Origin: Eubacterium sp.
Lineage (GTDB): Bacteria > Bacillota > Clostridia > Lachnospirales > Lachnospiraceae
Length of the DNA stretch: 46,116 nucleotides
Reading direction: 5' to 3'
Assembly: GCA_017539165.1 (NCBI GenBank)
Contig: JAFYHN010000042.1
Coordinates: 1-46,116 of the forward strand
Shown here: piece by piece, positions 18,071 to 27,087 of the stretch
Position numbering within the stretch: the first letter of the stretch is position 1
How the letters are laid out: every line of letters starts with the position of its first letter
Program-made: the position numbers and the translations under genes
Notes under the pieces: model-generated
Told to the model about the DNA's origin: nothing
Seen by the model: the letters and a program-made list of their open reading frames with translations, nothing else
Databases searched by the model: none

Positions 18071-19102
18071 TTAAGAGTACATATCGGTGCAGATAGGTAG
18101 TGGTGTACTGGCTTTGGCAACGTGTCCGACTGCGGCAGCTGCTTGTTCAGGTGTAAATACCTTACCTTGGGTGAAGTCCTTCGATTCGTTCAGTGTACGA
18201 AACTCCGAAGGTGCGTATCCTGTTGCCTGGTGGAATGCACGGGCAAAAGCAGAACTGCTTGAAAAACCTGCTGCTAGTGCAATCTCGGTTACAGACAGAG
18301 TATGGTTTACCAGGAGTTCCTGAGCGAAAGAGATACGTTTCTGGATCAGATACTGATAGAACGTCATATCTGTAAACTGTTTAAATAGTCTCTCGAAATA
18401 GTACTTGCTCAGTCCGACGTGTTCGGCAACCTGGTTCAAGGTAATCTGTTCTGTAAAATGCTCTGATATGAAACCACATGCATTAAGTAATGGCAAAATG
18501 TCTTCTGTCGATTTTTCTGCACCCTCCTCTTTTTTGGATTTCGAAACTTTTCTGGCAGGAGTATTCATCCCTACAAGAGCGGTGAATTCGAGGAGTTTTG
18601 CGCATATCATTGTTTCCACGTAGAGTGGGAGGTCATCTGTTGCATGTATATTAGTTTCTTCTGAATTGGCAGGTGATAACTGGGAAGTGGAAAAATACAG
18701 ATCCCGGATTTCTAATGCCAATTTCCACAGATCGTCATAGACAGTGGATGGAAAAGAGTCTTTGCTGATCTTTACTGCCGGATTAAGTAGCAGAAAAGCT
18801 GTGTCCAGCTCGTATATATGAAGTGGACGTAGAAGATCTGCCTGGATATATATTCGGCTGCCAGGTGATTCTGGAAATATTTCATGAACTACAGAAGGAC
18901 AGATCATCAGAATGTCGCCAGTCTGAAGAGGAAAATCAATTCCGCCGCAGCATACGCGATAGGTTCCTTCTGTAATGGCAATGATTTCTACATCGGTATG
19001 CCAATGAGGAGGATAGTATAAAGGTTCTTTATTTATATAGACACGTACGTGCCTATTGCCCCGACGATGAATGATTTCTTGGGGCTTTGAATTTTCTTTC
19101 AT
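18071..19102 (-). CDS. AraC-family transcriptional regulator with cupin sensor domain
   Basis: A 343-residue regulator. Residues about 15-95 form a cupin-like sensor (YYPPHWHTDVEIIAITEGTY, then GDILMICPSVVHEI). Residues about 205-305 hold two helix-turn-helix units of the AraC type (ITLNQVAEHVGLSKYYFERL and SVTEIALAAGFSSSSAFARA). It is divergent from the binding-protein operon at 19372 and probably activates it when a xylo-oligosaccharide is bound. Phased repeats lie between the genes. The ligand is inferred from the neighbouring GH120 gene. Confidence 0.92.
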   Translation of the reverse strand: MKENSKPQEIIHRRGNRHVRVYINKEPLYYPPHWHTDVEIIAITEGTYRVCCGGIDFPLQTGDILMICPSVVHEIFPESPGSRIYIQADLLRPLHIYELDTAFLLLNPAVKISKDSFPSTVYDDLWKLALEIRDLYFSTSQLSPANSEETNIHATDDLPLYVETMICAKLLEFTALVGMNTPARKVSKSKKEEGAEKSTEDILPLLNACGFISEHFTEQITLNQVAEHVGLSKYYFERLFKQFTDMTFYQYLIQKRISFAQELLVNHTLSVTEIALAAGFSSSSAFARAFHQATGYAPSEFRTLNESKDFTQGKVFTPEQAAAAVGHVAKASTPLPICTDMYS

Positions 19103-19155
19103 AACTTGACTCCGTAATTTTTGGTAGATTTGTGGTATAAATTGTGCCTTTCCTC

Positions 19156-19183
19156 TCTATATTATTATACAATTTTTAGTCAA
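19156..19183 (-). promoter_or_regulatory. Promoter of the AraC-type regulator gene
   Basis: Read on the minus strand, TTGACT (19178-19183) and TATAGA (19156-19161) are separated by 16 bases, about 55 bases upstream of the start at 19102. Confidence 0.6.
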
Positions 19184-19186
19184 AAA

Positions 19187-19267
19187 CAATAGTTTTCTGC
19201 TCGAAATGGCAATAATTGTTAAACAAAAAAGCAATAATTGGATAGTGTATGTGCAAAAGTATATGTT
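19187..19267 (+). promoter_or_regulatory. Phased repeats and promoter of the xylo-oligosaccharide operon
   Basis: CAATAGTT (19187), CAATAATT (19210) and CAATAATT (19232) recur at 23 and 22 bases, about two turns each; the last two extend to GCAATAATTG. The third repeat overlaps a probable -35, TTGGAT (19238-19243), with TATGTT (19262-19267) as -10. This spacing and position fit sites for an AraC-type activator touching RNA polymerase, most simply the divergent gene product. Confidence 0.5.
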
Positions 19268-19371
19268 AAAATGTACAAGAATTACAACAAAAAAGCACCT
19301 GAAAACCAATAATTTATACAAACTGTCGGGCGAACGGGGGTTCAGTCTGACGAAAAAGAGGAGGACAGGAA

Positions 19372-20832
19372 ATGAAGATGAAAAAGTTTATGGCACTTGC
19401 ATTGAGTGTTGCTATGACAGCGTCTTTAGTGGCTTGCGGGGGTAGCAGCAATGGTGGTTCGGATACTTCCGGACAGACTGAGGCAACAACAGCCAGCACC
19501 ACTCAGGAGGACAAAGACAGCGACAACGGATCTGGATCCGATGCTGCAGAGGCCAGCACTGGTGCAAAGCAGACAGATGGAAAGAATGTTCCTGAGCTTA
19601 CAAAGGACGACATGACCATCACACTTTGGGACATCGCGACAGAAGAACCTAACAGAAGTACACAGGAAGCAGCTGTTGCACGTTTCATGAAAGATTATCC
19701 AAACATTCATGTTGATCAGGTTCATCAGCAGAACGACAACTACAAGCAGCAGCTTGTTGTAGCAATGAGTTCTGGAAAATGTCCAGATATGTACATCTCT
19801 TGGGGCGGTGGTCCTATGGCAGAGTACTATAATTCAGGATATGCTGATGATATCACAGAGCTCTTCAATAAGTACGATCATCCGGAATTTATTGATGCAG
19901 CTGTAGCACAGGGTACATATAAGGATAAGGTTATTGGTATCCCATTCGGTAGTTTGTCTGGATGCGACGTATTCTATAACAAGACCATCTTTAATGATAT
20001 GGGACTTGAAGTACCTCAGACGTTAGATGAACTCGAAGCAGTATGCGAGAAGTTAAAGGCAGCAGATATTACTCCTTTTGCACTTGCAAATGCACCAAAG
20101 TGGACAGGATCTATGTACTACATGTATCTTGTAGCTCGCCACTCAGGAAATGCTGAGTTCGATGCAGCTTATACACAGGAAGGTTCATTTGGATCAGAAG
20201 CATTTATTTTTGCAAGTGATAAGATTCAGGATTGGGTAAAGAAGGGATACTTCCCTGACGGTGTTAACTCACTTTCACCTGATGATGGTCAGGATAAGCA
20301 GCTTCTTTATGATGGATCTTGCGCTATGATGCTCCATGGTTCATGGATGGCAGGTAGTATGGCAGCTGATAACCAGGAATGGTATGACCAGAACATTGGT
20401 GTATTCCGTTGGCCAGAAGATTCAGAAGCTAAGGCAAAGGGTGTACCTCAGGATGTAGAAATCGGTACAGCTATCGGTAATGCATTTAACTTCTATAGTA
20501 ATGGTGATAAGGCTAAGCTTGAAGCAATGTATGTACTTGCAACACAGTATTTCAATGATGATACATATAATACGGAGCAGATGGAGCACCTCAATACACC
20601 TTCTATCAAGGGATATGAGGAGCAGGTTACAGATCCTAACATGAAGACTATCACAGAAGTATTCTTCAATGCTTCAAACGTTCAGCTCTGGTATGATCAG
20701 TATCTTCCAGCTTCTGTTACAGAAGTGCATAAGGACAGCATGTCAGCACTGTTCGGTCTTGAGAAGACAGGTGCCGAGATTGGTGCAGATCAGGATAAGG
20801 CAATGAAGGAAGCTATAGCTGAGCAGCAATAA
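19372..20832 (+). CDS. Carbohydrate ABC transporter substrate-binding lipoprotein (likely xylo-oligosaccharide)
   Basis: A 486-residue family 1 binding lipoprotein. The signal peptide ends at Cys22 (SLVAC), followed by a Ser/Thr/Gly/Asp-rich linker to about residue 75. The mature domain includes MYISWGGGPMAEYYNSGYAD and the KAKGVPQDVEIGTAIGNAF region typical of sugar binders. GAGGAGG precedes ATG 19372. It heads an operon with two permeases and a GH120 beta-xylosidase, so xylo-oligosaccharides are the most probable ligand. That is inferred from the enzyme, not read from binding residues. Confidence 0.9.
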   Translation: MKMKKFMALALSVAMTASLVACGGSSNGGSDTSGQTEATTASTTQEDKDSDNGSGSDAAEASTGAKQTDGKNVPELTKDDMTITLWDIATEEPNRSTQEAAVARFMKDYPNIHVDQVHQQNDNYKQQLVVAMSSGKCPDMYISWGGGPMAEYYNSGYADDITELFNKYDHPEFIDAAVAQGTYKDKVIGIPFGSLSGCDVFYNKTIFNDMGLEVPQTLDELEAVCEKLKAADITPFALANAPKWTGSMYYMYLVARHSGNAEFDAAYTQEGSFGSEAFIFASDKIQDWVKKGYFPDGVNSLSPDDGQDKQLLYDGSCAMMLHGSWMAGSMAADNQEWYDQNIGVFRWPEDSEAKAKGVPQDVEIGTAIGNAFNFYSNGDKAKLEAMYVLATQYFNDDTYNTEQMEHLNTPSIKGYEEQVTDPNMKTITEVFFNASNVQLWYDQYLPASVTEVHKDSMSALFGLEKTGAEIGADQDKAMKEAIAEQQ

Positions 20833-20866
20833 ATGATTGAAACGCCACAAGTCTGACTTCGCATTG

Positions 20867-20892
20867 TGCTTGCAGTTTAAGGACTGCAAGCA
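20867..20892 (+). repeat. Intercistronic stem-loop after binding-protein gene
   Basis: TGCTTGCAGT pairs perfectly with ACTGCAAGCA around TTAAGG, with weaker outer pairs beyond. No T run follows. As at 4860, it sits between a binding-protein gene and its permease gene, where such stems commonly raise the level of the upstream message. Confidence 0.7.
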
Positions 20893-20951
20893 TGATGTGA
20901 GGAAAGACCTTATGGCGTGTATTTATGAGGTTTTTAGACAGAGGAGGACAT

Positions 20952-21869
20952 ATGGCAACGAAAAATATATCAACCAAAAGTTTGGCGAGAACGAAAAGGA
21001 GGCGAGTCCGTATAGCAGCGACAGCATTCCTGTTACCAGCCTTACTTCTGATCGCTGTATATTTCATTTATCCGATTATAGACACCTTTGTTATCAGCGC
21101 GTATAAATGGAATGGAATCTCTTCTAATCGAACATTTATCGGATTACAGAACTGGAACACGCTGATACATGATAAATATTTTTGGTCTGCATTTGGCCGA
21201 AATGTTATCATAATGGTGTTATCGATTGTATTACAGATTCCTATTGGATTGTTTCTTGCAACATTTCTCGTGGCAGGAGGCAAGAGATATAATATCCTCA
21301 AGGTGGTATGGTTTCTGCCTTATCTTATGAGTTCTGTAGCAATCGCATTCTTGTTCACTTATGCACTTGCTACAAACGGAGGAATGTTCTCCGCATTTGC
21401 GAGCCTGATTTCAGGAAAAAGGGTAACTGTAGATCTTTTGGGAAGATCACCTCATGCACTGTTCACAATTATTGGTGTCATGACATGGCAGTATACACCA
21501 TTCTACATGGTTTATTTCCTTGCAGGTTATGGTGGAATTGATTCATCAATCTATGAAGCTGCAGTTATCGATGGTGCAACACGTTGGCAGTATACTAGAT
21601 TCATTGCGATTCCAATGCTCGGTCCTATCTTTAAAACAGCCTGCACAATGTCACTCATTGGCTCGCTGAAGTACTTTGATCTGATCTGGAATATGACTCA
21701 GGGTGGCCCTGTTAACTCAACGGAGCTTATGGCAACATATATGTATAAACTGTCTTTCCAGCAGTTTAATATGGGCTATGGTTCATGCGTAGCAGCTGGA
21801 ATGTTTGTACTGATTACTATCATAGCGCTTGTTTTCCAGAGGATCTTTGTAGTAAAGGAGGATTATTGA
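20952..21869 (+). CDS. Carbohydrate ABC transporter permease (MalF/UgpA type)
   Basis: About 305 residues with a basic N-terminus (RTKRRRVRIA), six membrane segments and the EAA loop YEAAVIDGATRWQYTRFI followed by AIPML. GAGGAGG stands at 20941-20947, so ATG 20952 is preferred to the in-frame ATG at 20925. It is the first permease of the xylo-oligosaccharide operon. Confidence 0.92.
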   Translation: MATKNISTKSLARTKRRRVRIAATAFLLPALLLIAVYFIYPIIDTFVISAYKWNGISSNRTFIGLQNWNTLIHDKYFWSAFGRNVIIMVLSIVLQIPIGLFLATFLVAGGKRYNILKVVWFLPYLMSSVAIAFLFTYALATNGGMFSAFASLISGKRVTVDLLGRSPHALFTIIGVMTWQYTPFYMVYFLAGYGGIDSSIYEAAVIDGATRWQYTRFIAIPMLGPIFKTACTMSLIGSLKYFDLIWNMTQGGPVNSTELMATYMYKLSFQQFNMGYGSCVAAGMFVLITIIALVFQRIFVVKEDY

Positions 21870-21870
21870 T

Positions 21871-22734
21871 ATGGCACGACCTATTTACAAACCCAAAAAA
21901 GTCCACAAAAAACATTCCGGTCCGGTGTGGTATGTTGCATTTGCTTTGGCTATCATTTGGATGATCATCACATTGACACCGTTTATGTTTATGATTTTTA
22001 ACTCTTTCAGAAAGCAGTTTGATATGTTGCAGCAGGGTGTATTCCATTTCCCTGATCCATGGTACTTCAAGAACTATGTAGAAGTTATATCGAACGGATT
22101 CTTCGGTTATTTCTTCAGAAGTATCATCGTTGTAGCAGTATCACTGGTACTGATGCTGATAATTGCAGCATTTGCAGCTTATCCGCTTTCAAGAATGAAC
22201 TTCACTTTACGTGAGTTTCTTTACGCTGGAGTTGTAGCGATGATGTCTGTGCCTATGCATGTTACATTGATCCCAATCTTTAAGTTAACTACTGATATGG
22301 GATTCTATGATTCGCTTAAAGCTCTGATTGGTCCATATGTTGCTTTTGCACTTCCAATGGCTGTATTTGTTTTGGTTGCGTTCATGAAGACAATACCTAG
22401 AGAACTTGAGGAAGCTGCAGAAATCGATGGTTGTGGTCGTTTCAAAAACTTCTTTATGATAATACTTCCACTGTCAAGACCTGGTCTGGCAACATTGGCA
22501 ATATATAACGGCGTAGCGATGTGGAATGAATTTGCTTTTGCAAATACACTTCTCCAGAGCCCTGGCAAAAAGACACTTTCTCTGGCGCTTGGTCAGTTTA
22601 AGGGAGAACATGCTTTGGATATTCCTATCATCCTTGCAGTACTTACATTATCTGTTCTTCCGATGATCGTTCTCTTCATTGTATTCCAGGATAAACTGGT
22701 TAAAGGTATGATGGCAGGTGCTGTGAAAGGATAA
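21871..22734 (+). CDS. Carbohydrate ABC transporter permease (MalG type)
   Basis: A 287-residue permease with six membrane segments. Its EAA loop is EEAAEIDGCGRFKNFFMI. AAGGAGG lies inside the end of the preceding gene, one base away, so translation is coupled. With the previous permease it forms the channel for the sugar bound by the lipoprotein at 19372. The ATPase must be encoded elsewhere. Confidence 0.93.
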   Translation: MARPIYKPKKVHKKHSGPVWYVAFALAIIWMIITLTPFMFMIFNSFRKQFDMLQQGVFHFPDPWYFKNYVEVISNGFFGYFFRSIIVVAVSLVLMLIIAAFAAYPLSRMNFTLREFLYAGVVAMMSVPMHVTLIPIFKLTTDMGFYDSLKALIGPYVAFALPMAVFVLVAFMKTIPRELEEAAEIDGCGRFKNFFMIILPLSRPGLATLAIYNGVAMWNEFAFANTLLQSPGKKTLSLALGQFKGEHALDIPIILAVLTLSVLPMIVLFIVFQDKLVKGMMAGAVKG

Positions 22735-22758
22735 TGTTTGTCCGGAAGGGAGAAGGAT

Positions 22759-24762
22759 ATGCAAGTCTATGTATCGGCTTCCGCAGTCCGGAGTGGTTGT
22801 GGAAGTAAAGATGCACCATTTAAGACAATCAATGAAGCAGCACAGATTGCAGAGCCTGGTGATGAAGTTTTGGTTGCTCCAGGAATCTACAGAGAATATG
22901 TCTGCCCTGCACATGCGGGAACAGAGAAAGATCGTATTGTATATCGTTCGATAGAACCACTGGCTGCTGTCATTACTGGTGCGGAACAGATTAAGAAATG
23001 GGACCTCTTTGACGGGGATACCTGGCTTGCTAGGATTCCGAACGGTTTGTTCGGTGAATACAATCCCTATATAGAAACACTTCGGGGTGACTGGTATCTT
23101 CAGCTTTGGCCTGCTCACACCGGAGAGGTTTATCTGAATGGACGATCCATGTACGAGGTGGCATCACTGAAAGAAGTGTTGAATCCGCAGATCTTGCGTA
23201 AATCCTGGGATCCGGAAGGTACTAAGTATCAATGGTTCACAGAGCAGGAGGACGGTGTTACACTTATTTATGCCAACTTTCGTGGCATAGATCCTAACCA
23301 GGAAAATGTTGAAATAAATGTGAGACGTAATTGTTTTTATCCGGATCGTAGTGGTGTTGACTACATCACCGTGAGTGGTTTTACAATCCGTCAGGCTGCG
23401 ACACAGTGGGCGCCGCCTACAGCTTATCAGGATGGAATGATCGGACCTCGTTGGTCGAAAGGATGGGTTATTGAAGACTGCGAGATATCCGATTCTAAAT
23501 GCAGTGGAATTTCACTTGGTAAGTATCTCCAGCCTGATAATGAAAACAAGTGGTCTACGGGTTTTATCAAAGATGGTGCTCAGAATGAGAGAGATGCCAT
23601 CTGTCTGGCATTGATTGAGGGTTGGACCAAGGAGAATATTGGCTCGCATATTGTTCGACGTTGTAATATTCATGATTGCGGACAAGCCGGGATTGTCGGT
23701 CATTTGGGAGGCGTCTTCTCAACAATAGAAGATAATCATATACATCACATAAACAATAAGCAGGATATAAACGGAGCAGAGAACGCTGGAATCAAGATGC
23801 ATGCAGCAATTGATGTGGTGTTCCGCCGTAATCATATACACCATTGTACACGTGGTCTATGGCTTGATTGGCAGGCACAGGGAACCAGAGTGACCGGTAA
23901 TCTTTTCCATGACAATACTCCACCGGATGGAACGGAGATCACCATGGAACTGGCTATTGGTGAAGATTTATTTATTGAAGTCTCACATGGTCCTACGTTG
24001 GTTGACAACAATCTTTTGCTTTCTGATGTGGCCTGTAGACTAAGTACGCAGGGTTTGGCATTTGTCCATAATCTGATTGCAGGATCATTTACCTTTGTCG
24101 GTGAAGGAGTAGATAGTGGTGGCAAACGTTTTACCAATATGCGGTATACGCCATACCATTTGCCTCATCGTACGGAAATACTTGGCTTCATGTCGATTCT
24201 GCATGGAGATACGCGATTCTATAATAACATTTTCCTTCAGAAGCCTATACGACCTCTTTTGACTGAGGGGGCGAAAAAACTTGGGCTTGATCGTATAAGT
24301 GCGATGAACTTCGCTTGTGGTACATTTCCTTATGACGGCTATCCGGATGAGGAAAGTTATCTGGCACAGTTTGCTGCTGAGAGTTTCATGTCATTGGATG
24401 GACGTGATAAGTATTACGATCATCTTCCAATGTATTTTGGAGGAAATGTATATTGTAACGGTGCAAAGCCTAGCGATGGAGATGAGGATGCATGTACGAT
24501 TCAGCAGGATATTGAGCTGTCACTTACAGAGTCTGACGGTGCACCTGTTTTGAAAACAAATTTATATGAGTATTTACGTCCGAGTTCTACCGGTATTATT
24601 TCTACGGCACTCCTCGGACAGGCTTTTGAACCAGAACAACGCTTTGAGAAGCCGGACGGAACGGCTATCGTATTTGATACGGATTATCTTGGGGCACACA
24701 GAGAAGTTCTTCCGCTAGCCGGTCCTTTTGCGGCATCTCCGGGAGATACAGCACTTTTCTAA
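22759..24762 (+). CDS. Beta-xylosidase, glycoside hydrolase family 120
   Basis: A cytoplasmic enzyme of about 667 residues that should release xylose from short xylo-oligosaccharides. The fold is a right-handed parallel beta-helix with many short repeats such as HIHHINNK and RNHIHHCT. Segments that I recall from Thermoanaerobacterium XylC are present, including WAPPTAYQDGMIGPRWSKGW and GIVGHLGGVFS. Asp370 in GLWLDWQAQGTR matches the nucleophile and Glu407 in IEVSHGP matches the acid/base. Between them is a loop of about 15 residues (TPPDGTEITMELAI) longer than in XylC. ATG 22759 has AGGGAGAAGG upstream; the in-frame TTG at 22738 is rejected. There is no signal peptide. Confidence 0.88.
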   Translation: MQVYVSASAVRSGCGSKDAPFKTINEAAQIAEPGDEVLVAPGIYREYVCPAHAGTEKDRIVYRSIEPLAAVITGAEQIKKWDLFDGDTWLARIPNGLFGEYNPYIETLRGDWYLQLWPAHTGEVYLNGRSMYEVASLKEVLNPQILRKSWDPEGTKYQWFTEQEDGVTLIYANFRGIDPNQENVEINVRRNCFYPDRSGVDYITVSGFTIRQAATQWAPPTAYQDGMIGPRWSKGWVIEDCEISDSKCSGISLGKYLQPDNENKWSTGFIKDGAQNERDAICLALIEGWTKENIGSHIVRRCNIHDCGQAGIVGHLGGVFSTIEDNHIHHINNKQDINGAENAGIKMHAAIDVVFRRNHIHHCTRGLWLDWQAQGTRVTGNLFHDNTPPDGTEITMELAIGEDLFIEVSHGPTLVDNNLLLSDVACRLSTQGLAFVHNLIAGSFTFVGEGVDSGGKRFTNMRYTPYHLPHRTEILGFMSILHGDTRFYNNIFLQKPIRPLLTEGAKKLGLDRISAMNFACGTFPYDGYPDEESYLAQFAAESFMSLDGRDKYYDHLPMYFGGNVYCNGAKPSDGDEDACTIQQDIELSLTESDGAPVLKTNLYEYLRPSSTGIISTALLGQAFEPEQRFEKPDGTAIVFDTDYLGAHREVLPLAGPFAASPGDTALF

Positions 24763-24794
24763 AAAGTTGTTTGATTCTATAAAATAAATGATTG

Positions 24795-24832
24795 AAAGGG
24801 ACTGATGCACTTAGTGTTCAGTCCCTTTTATA
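24795..24832 (+). terminator. Rho-independent terminator of the GH120 operon
   Basis: AAAGGGACTGA (24795-24805) pairs with TCAGTCCCTTT (24818-24828), ending in Ts. It closes the sugar operon. The rest of the 301-base gap holds the metG promoter and leader. Confidence 0.88.
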
Positions 24833-24913
24833 TGAGCAAGAAGCGAAGCGGATTGCGAATATCATCGACATAGTTTTTGATGCTGAATAGATAGTTCAGT
24901 GTGTTATTGTACT

Positions 24914-24941
24914 TTCACAACTCGTAAATATGTGGTACAAT
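24914..24941 (+). promoter_or_regulatory. Promoter of metG
   Basis: TTCACA (24914-24919) and TACAAT (24936-24941), 16 bases apart. Transcription would begin near 24948, just where the first leader helix begins, which supports both calls. Confidence 0.6.
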
Positions 24942-24950
24942 GACATACAG

Positions 24951-25052
24951 CGCTTTGCTTTATAAGCTTTAGACTTTGTACGGATGAGTTCCATTAGCTT
25001 ATACAAGTGCGAATAATACGGGGTTCATTTCCCCGAAGGTAAAGCAAAGGAG
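24951..25052 (+). ncRNA. Structured metG leader RNA, possible cis-regulator
   Basis: Three paired elements fill the leader. CTTTGCTTTA (24953-24962) pairs perfectly with TAAAGCAAAG (25040-25049), whose end overlaps the Shine-Dalgarno AAAGGAG (25046-25052). ATAAGCT (24962-24968) pairs with AGCTTAT (24996-25002). CGGGG (25019-25023) pairs with CCCCG (25031-25035). In addition TTGTA (24976-24980), in the loop of the second helix, can pair with TACAA (25002-25006) just downstream, a pseudoknot layout. The outer helix would hide the ribosome-binding site. I see no T-box or SAM-I core. Pairings are read by eye; ligand and function are unknown. Confidence 0.5.
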
Positions 25053-25063
25053 AATTAAAGAAT

Positions 25064-27067
25064 ATGTCAAAAAGACCTTATTACATTACAACAGCTATAG
25101 CCTATGCATCCGGTAAGCCTCATATTGGTAATACCTATGAGATTGTTCTTGCAGACAGTATTGCAAGATACAAGAGATTTATCGGATATGATGTTCGTTT
25201 TCAGACGGGAACGGATGAGCATGGCCAGAAGATTGAAACCAAGGCGTTTGAAGAACTCAATACACCTAAGGAATTCGTCGACGAGAAGGCAACTGAGATT
25301 AAGCGTATATGGGATCTTATGAATACTTCTTATGACAAGTTCATCAGAACAACGGATGAGTATCATGAGAAACAGGTTCAGAAGATATTTAAAAAGCTTT
25401 ATGATCAGGGAGACATTTATAAGGGGTCTTATGATGGATTGTACTGTACACCATGTGAATCATTTTGGACTAAATCCCAGCTTGTAGATGGATGTTGTCC
25501 TGATTGTGGAAGACCTGTAAAGGAAGCTTCTGAGGAAGCATATTTCTTCAAGATGAGTAAGTATGCTCCAAAGCTTATCAAGTATATTGAGGATCATCCA
25601 CAGTTTATTCAGCCTGAATCAAGAAAGAATGAGATGGTTAATACATTTCTTAAACCGGGACTTCAGGATCTCTGTGTTTCAAGAACATCATTCAAGTGGG
25701 GTATTCCTGTAGATTTTGATGACAAGCATGTTGTATATGTATGGATAGATGCACTTTCAAACTATATCACTGGTCTTGGATATGATGTGGATGGAAATAA
25801 TGATCCACTTTACGATAAGTACTGGCCGGCAGATCTTCATCTGATAGGAAAGGATATCCTTAGATTCCATACTATCTATTGGCCAATCATGCTCATGGCT
25901 CTTGGAATTCCACTTCCTAAGCAGGTATTTGGACATCCATGGCTTATCCAGAGCGATGGTAAGATGAGTAAGTCTCGCGGAAATGTACTTTATGCCGATG
26001 ATATGGTTGATCTTTTTGGAGTAGATGCAGTTAGATACTTCCTTCTTCATGAGATGCCTTTTGAGAATGATGGTGTGGTTTCATGGGAGCTTCTGATTGA
26101 GAGAGTTAACTCTGATCTTGCCAATACATTAGGTAACCTGGTAAATAGAACTATCTCAATGTCGAATAAATACTTCGATGGAGTAGTAACAAATACAAAT
26201 GTTACTGAAGAAGTTGATGATGATCTTAAGCGAGTTGTTGGAGATACAAGACTCCGTGTAAATGATTGCATGGATAAACTCCGTGTAGCAGATGCCATGA
26301 CAGAAGTATGGAATCTGTTTAAGAGATGTAACAAGTATATAGACGAAACAATGCCTTGGGTACTTGCAAAAGATGATTCAAAGCAGGCTAGACTTAATAC
26401 TGTTCTTTATAACCTTATAGAGAGTATTACTATAGGGGCTACGCTTCTTGAAGCATTTATGCCTGAAACATCTGAGAAGATACTCAAGCAGTTGAATACA
26501 GAGAAGAGAGCGGTTACTGAGCTTGGTCAGTTTGGACTGTATCCATCAGGAAATAAGGTTACTGATGAACCAGAAATCCTTTTTGCCAGAATAGATACAG
26601 CTCAGATGCTTGCTGAGATAGAGAGACTCTTCCCGCCAAAGGAGCCTAATCCAATAGATCCTGAGGAGATAAAGAAAAAGAAAGAGGCTAAGGAGAAAGA
26701 AGACAAGAAACAGCCTGCTTCAGTAGATGCAGTTCAGAAAGCTGTAATAAGCATTGATGATTTTGATAAGCTTCAGCTTCAGATTGGTGAAGTGCTTTCT
26801 TGTGAAGAAGTTCCAAAGTCTAAGAAACTTATATGTTCACAGGTTCAGGTTTCCGGAAAGGTTCTTCAGATTGTTTCGGGAATAAAGAGTTATTATAAAC
26901 CTGAAGATATGGTAGGTAAGAAGGTTGTTGTTATAACAAACCTTGCGCCTGCAAAACTTGCTGGTGTCCTGTCAGAAGGAATGCTCCTCTGTGCAGAGGA
27001 TGAAGATGGAAATCTTTCACTTTTAACTTCAGATAAGGATATGCCTGCAGGATCAATGATCAGTTAA
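25064..27067 (+). CDS. metG: Methionine--tRNA ligase
   Basis: A class I aminoacyl-tRNA synthetase that charges tRNA-Met for initiation and elongation. The 667-residue product has the HIGH-type motif PHIGNTY (residues 19-25), a zinc knuckle with CTPC and CCPDC near residues 127-150, KMSKS at 300-304, and a helical anticodon-binding domain. A charged linker (KKKKEAKEKEDKK) near 545-560 leads to a C-terminal OB-fold tRNA-binding and dimerisation domain (ISIDDFDKLQLQIGEV onward). All parts expected of the Bacillus-type enzyme are present. Translation may be controlled by the leader at 24951-25052. Confidence 0.97.
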   Translation: MSKRPYYITTAIAYASGKPHIGNTYEIVLADSIARYKRFIGYDVRFQTGTDEHGQKIETKAFEELNTPKEFVDEKATEIKRIWDLMNTSYDKFIRTTDEYHEKQVQKIFKKLYDQGDIYKGSYDGLYCTPCESFWTKSQLVDGCCPDCGRPVKEASEEAYFFKMSKYAPKLIKYIEDHPQFIQPESRKNEMVNTFLKPGLQDLCVSRTSFKWGIPVDFDDKHVVYVWIDALSNYITGLGYDVDGNNDPLYDKYWPADLHLIGKDILRFHTIYWPIMLMALGIPLPKQVFGHPWLIQSDGKMSKSRGNVLYADDMVDLFGVDAVRYFLLHEMPFENDGVVSWELLIERVNSDLANTLGNLVNRTISMSNKYFDGVVTNTNVTEEVDDDLKRVVGDTRLRVNDCMDKLRVADAMTEVWNLFKRCNKYIDETMPWVLAKDDSKQARLNTVLYNLIESITIGATLLEAFMPETSEKILKQLNTEKRAVTELGQFGLYPSGNKVTDEPEILFARIDTAQMLAEIERLFPPKEPNPIDPEEIKKKKEAKEKEDKKQPASVDAVQKAVISIDDFDKLQLQIGEVLSCEEVPKSKKLICSQVQVSGKVLQIVSGIKSYYKPEDMVGKKVVVITNLAPAKLAGVLSEGMLLCAEDEDGNLSLLTSDKDMPAGSMIS

Positions 27068-27087
27068 TGAGGATATTTTAGATTATT

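Noticed and set aside
24833-24900. Possible gene remnant after the GH120 terminator
   Set aside because: A short open stretch ends in TAG near 24890 but resembles no protein I recognise and has no start or RBS.
24948-25063. T-box riboswitch upstream of metG
   Set aside because: The T-box core AGGGTGGNACCGCG is absent and there is no terminator/antiterminator pair, although an ATG triplet sits in the second loop.
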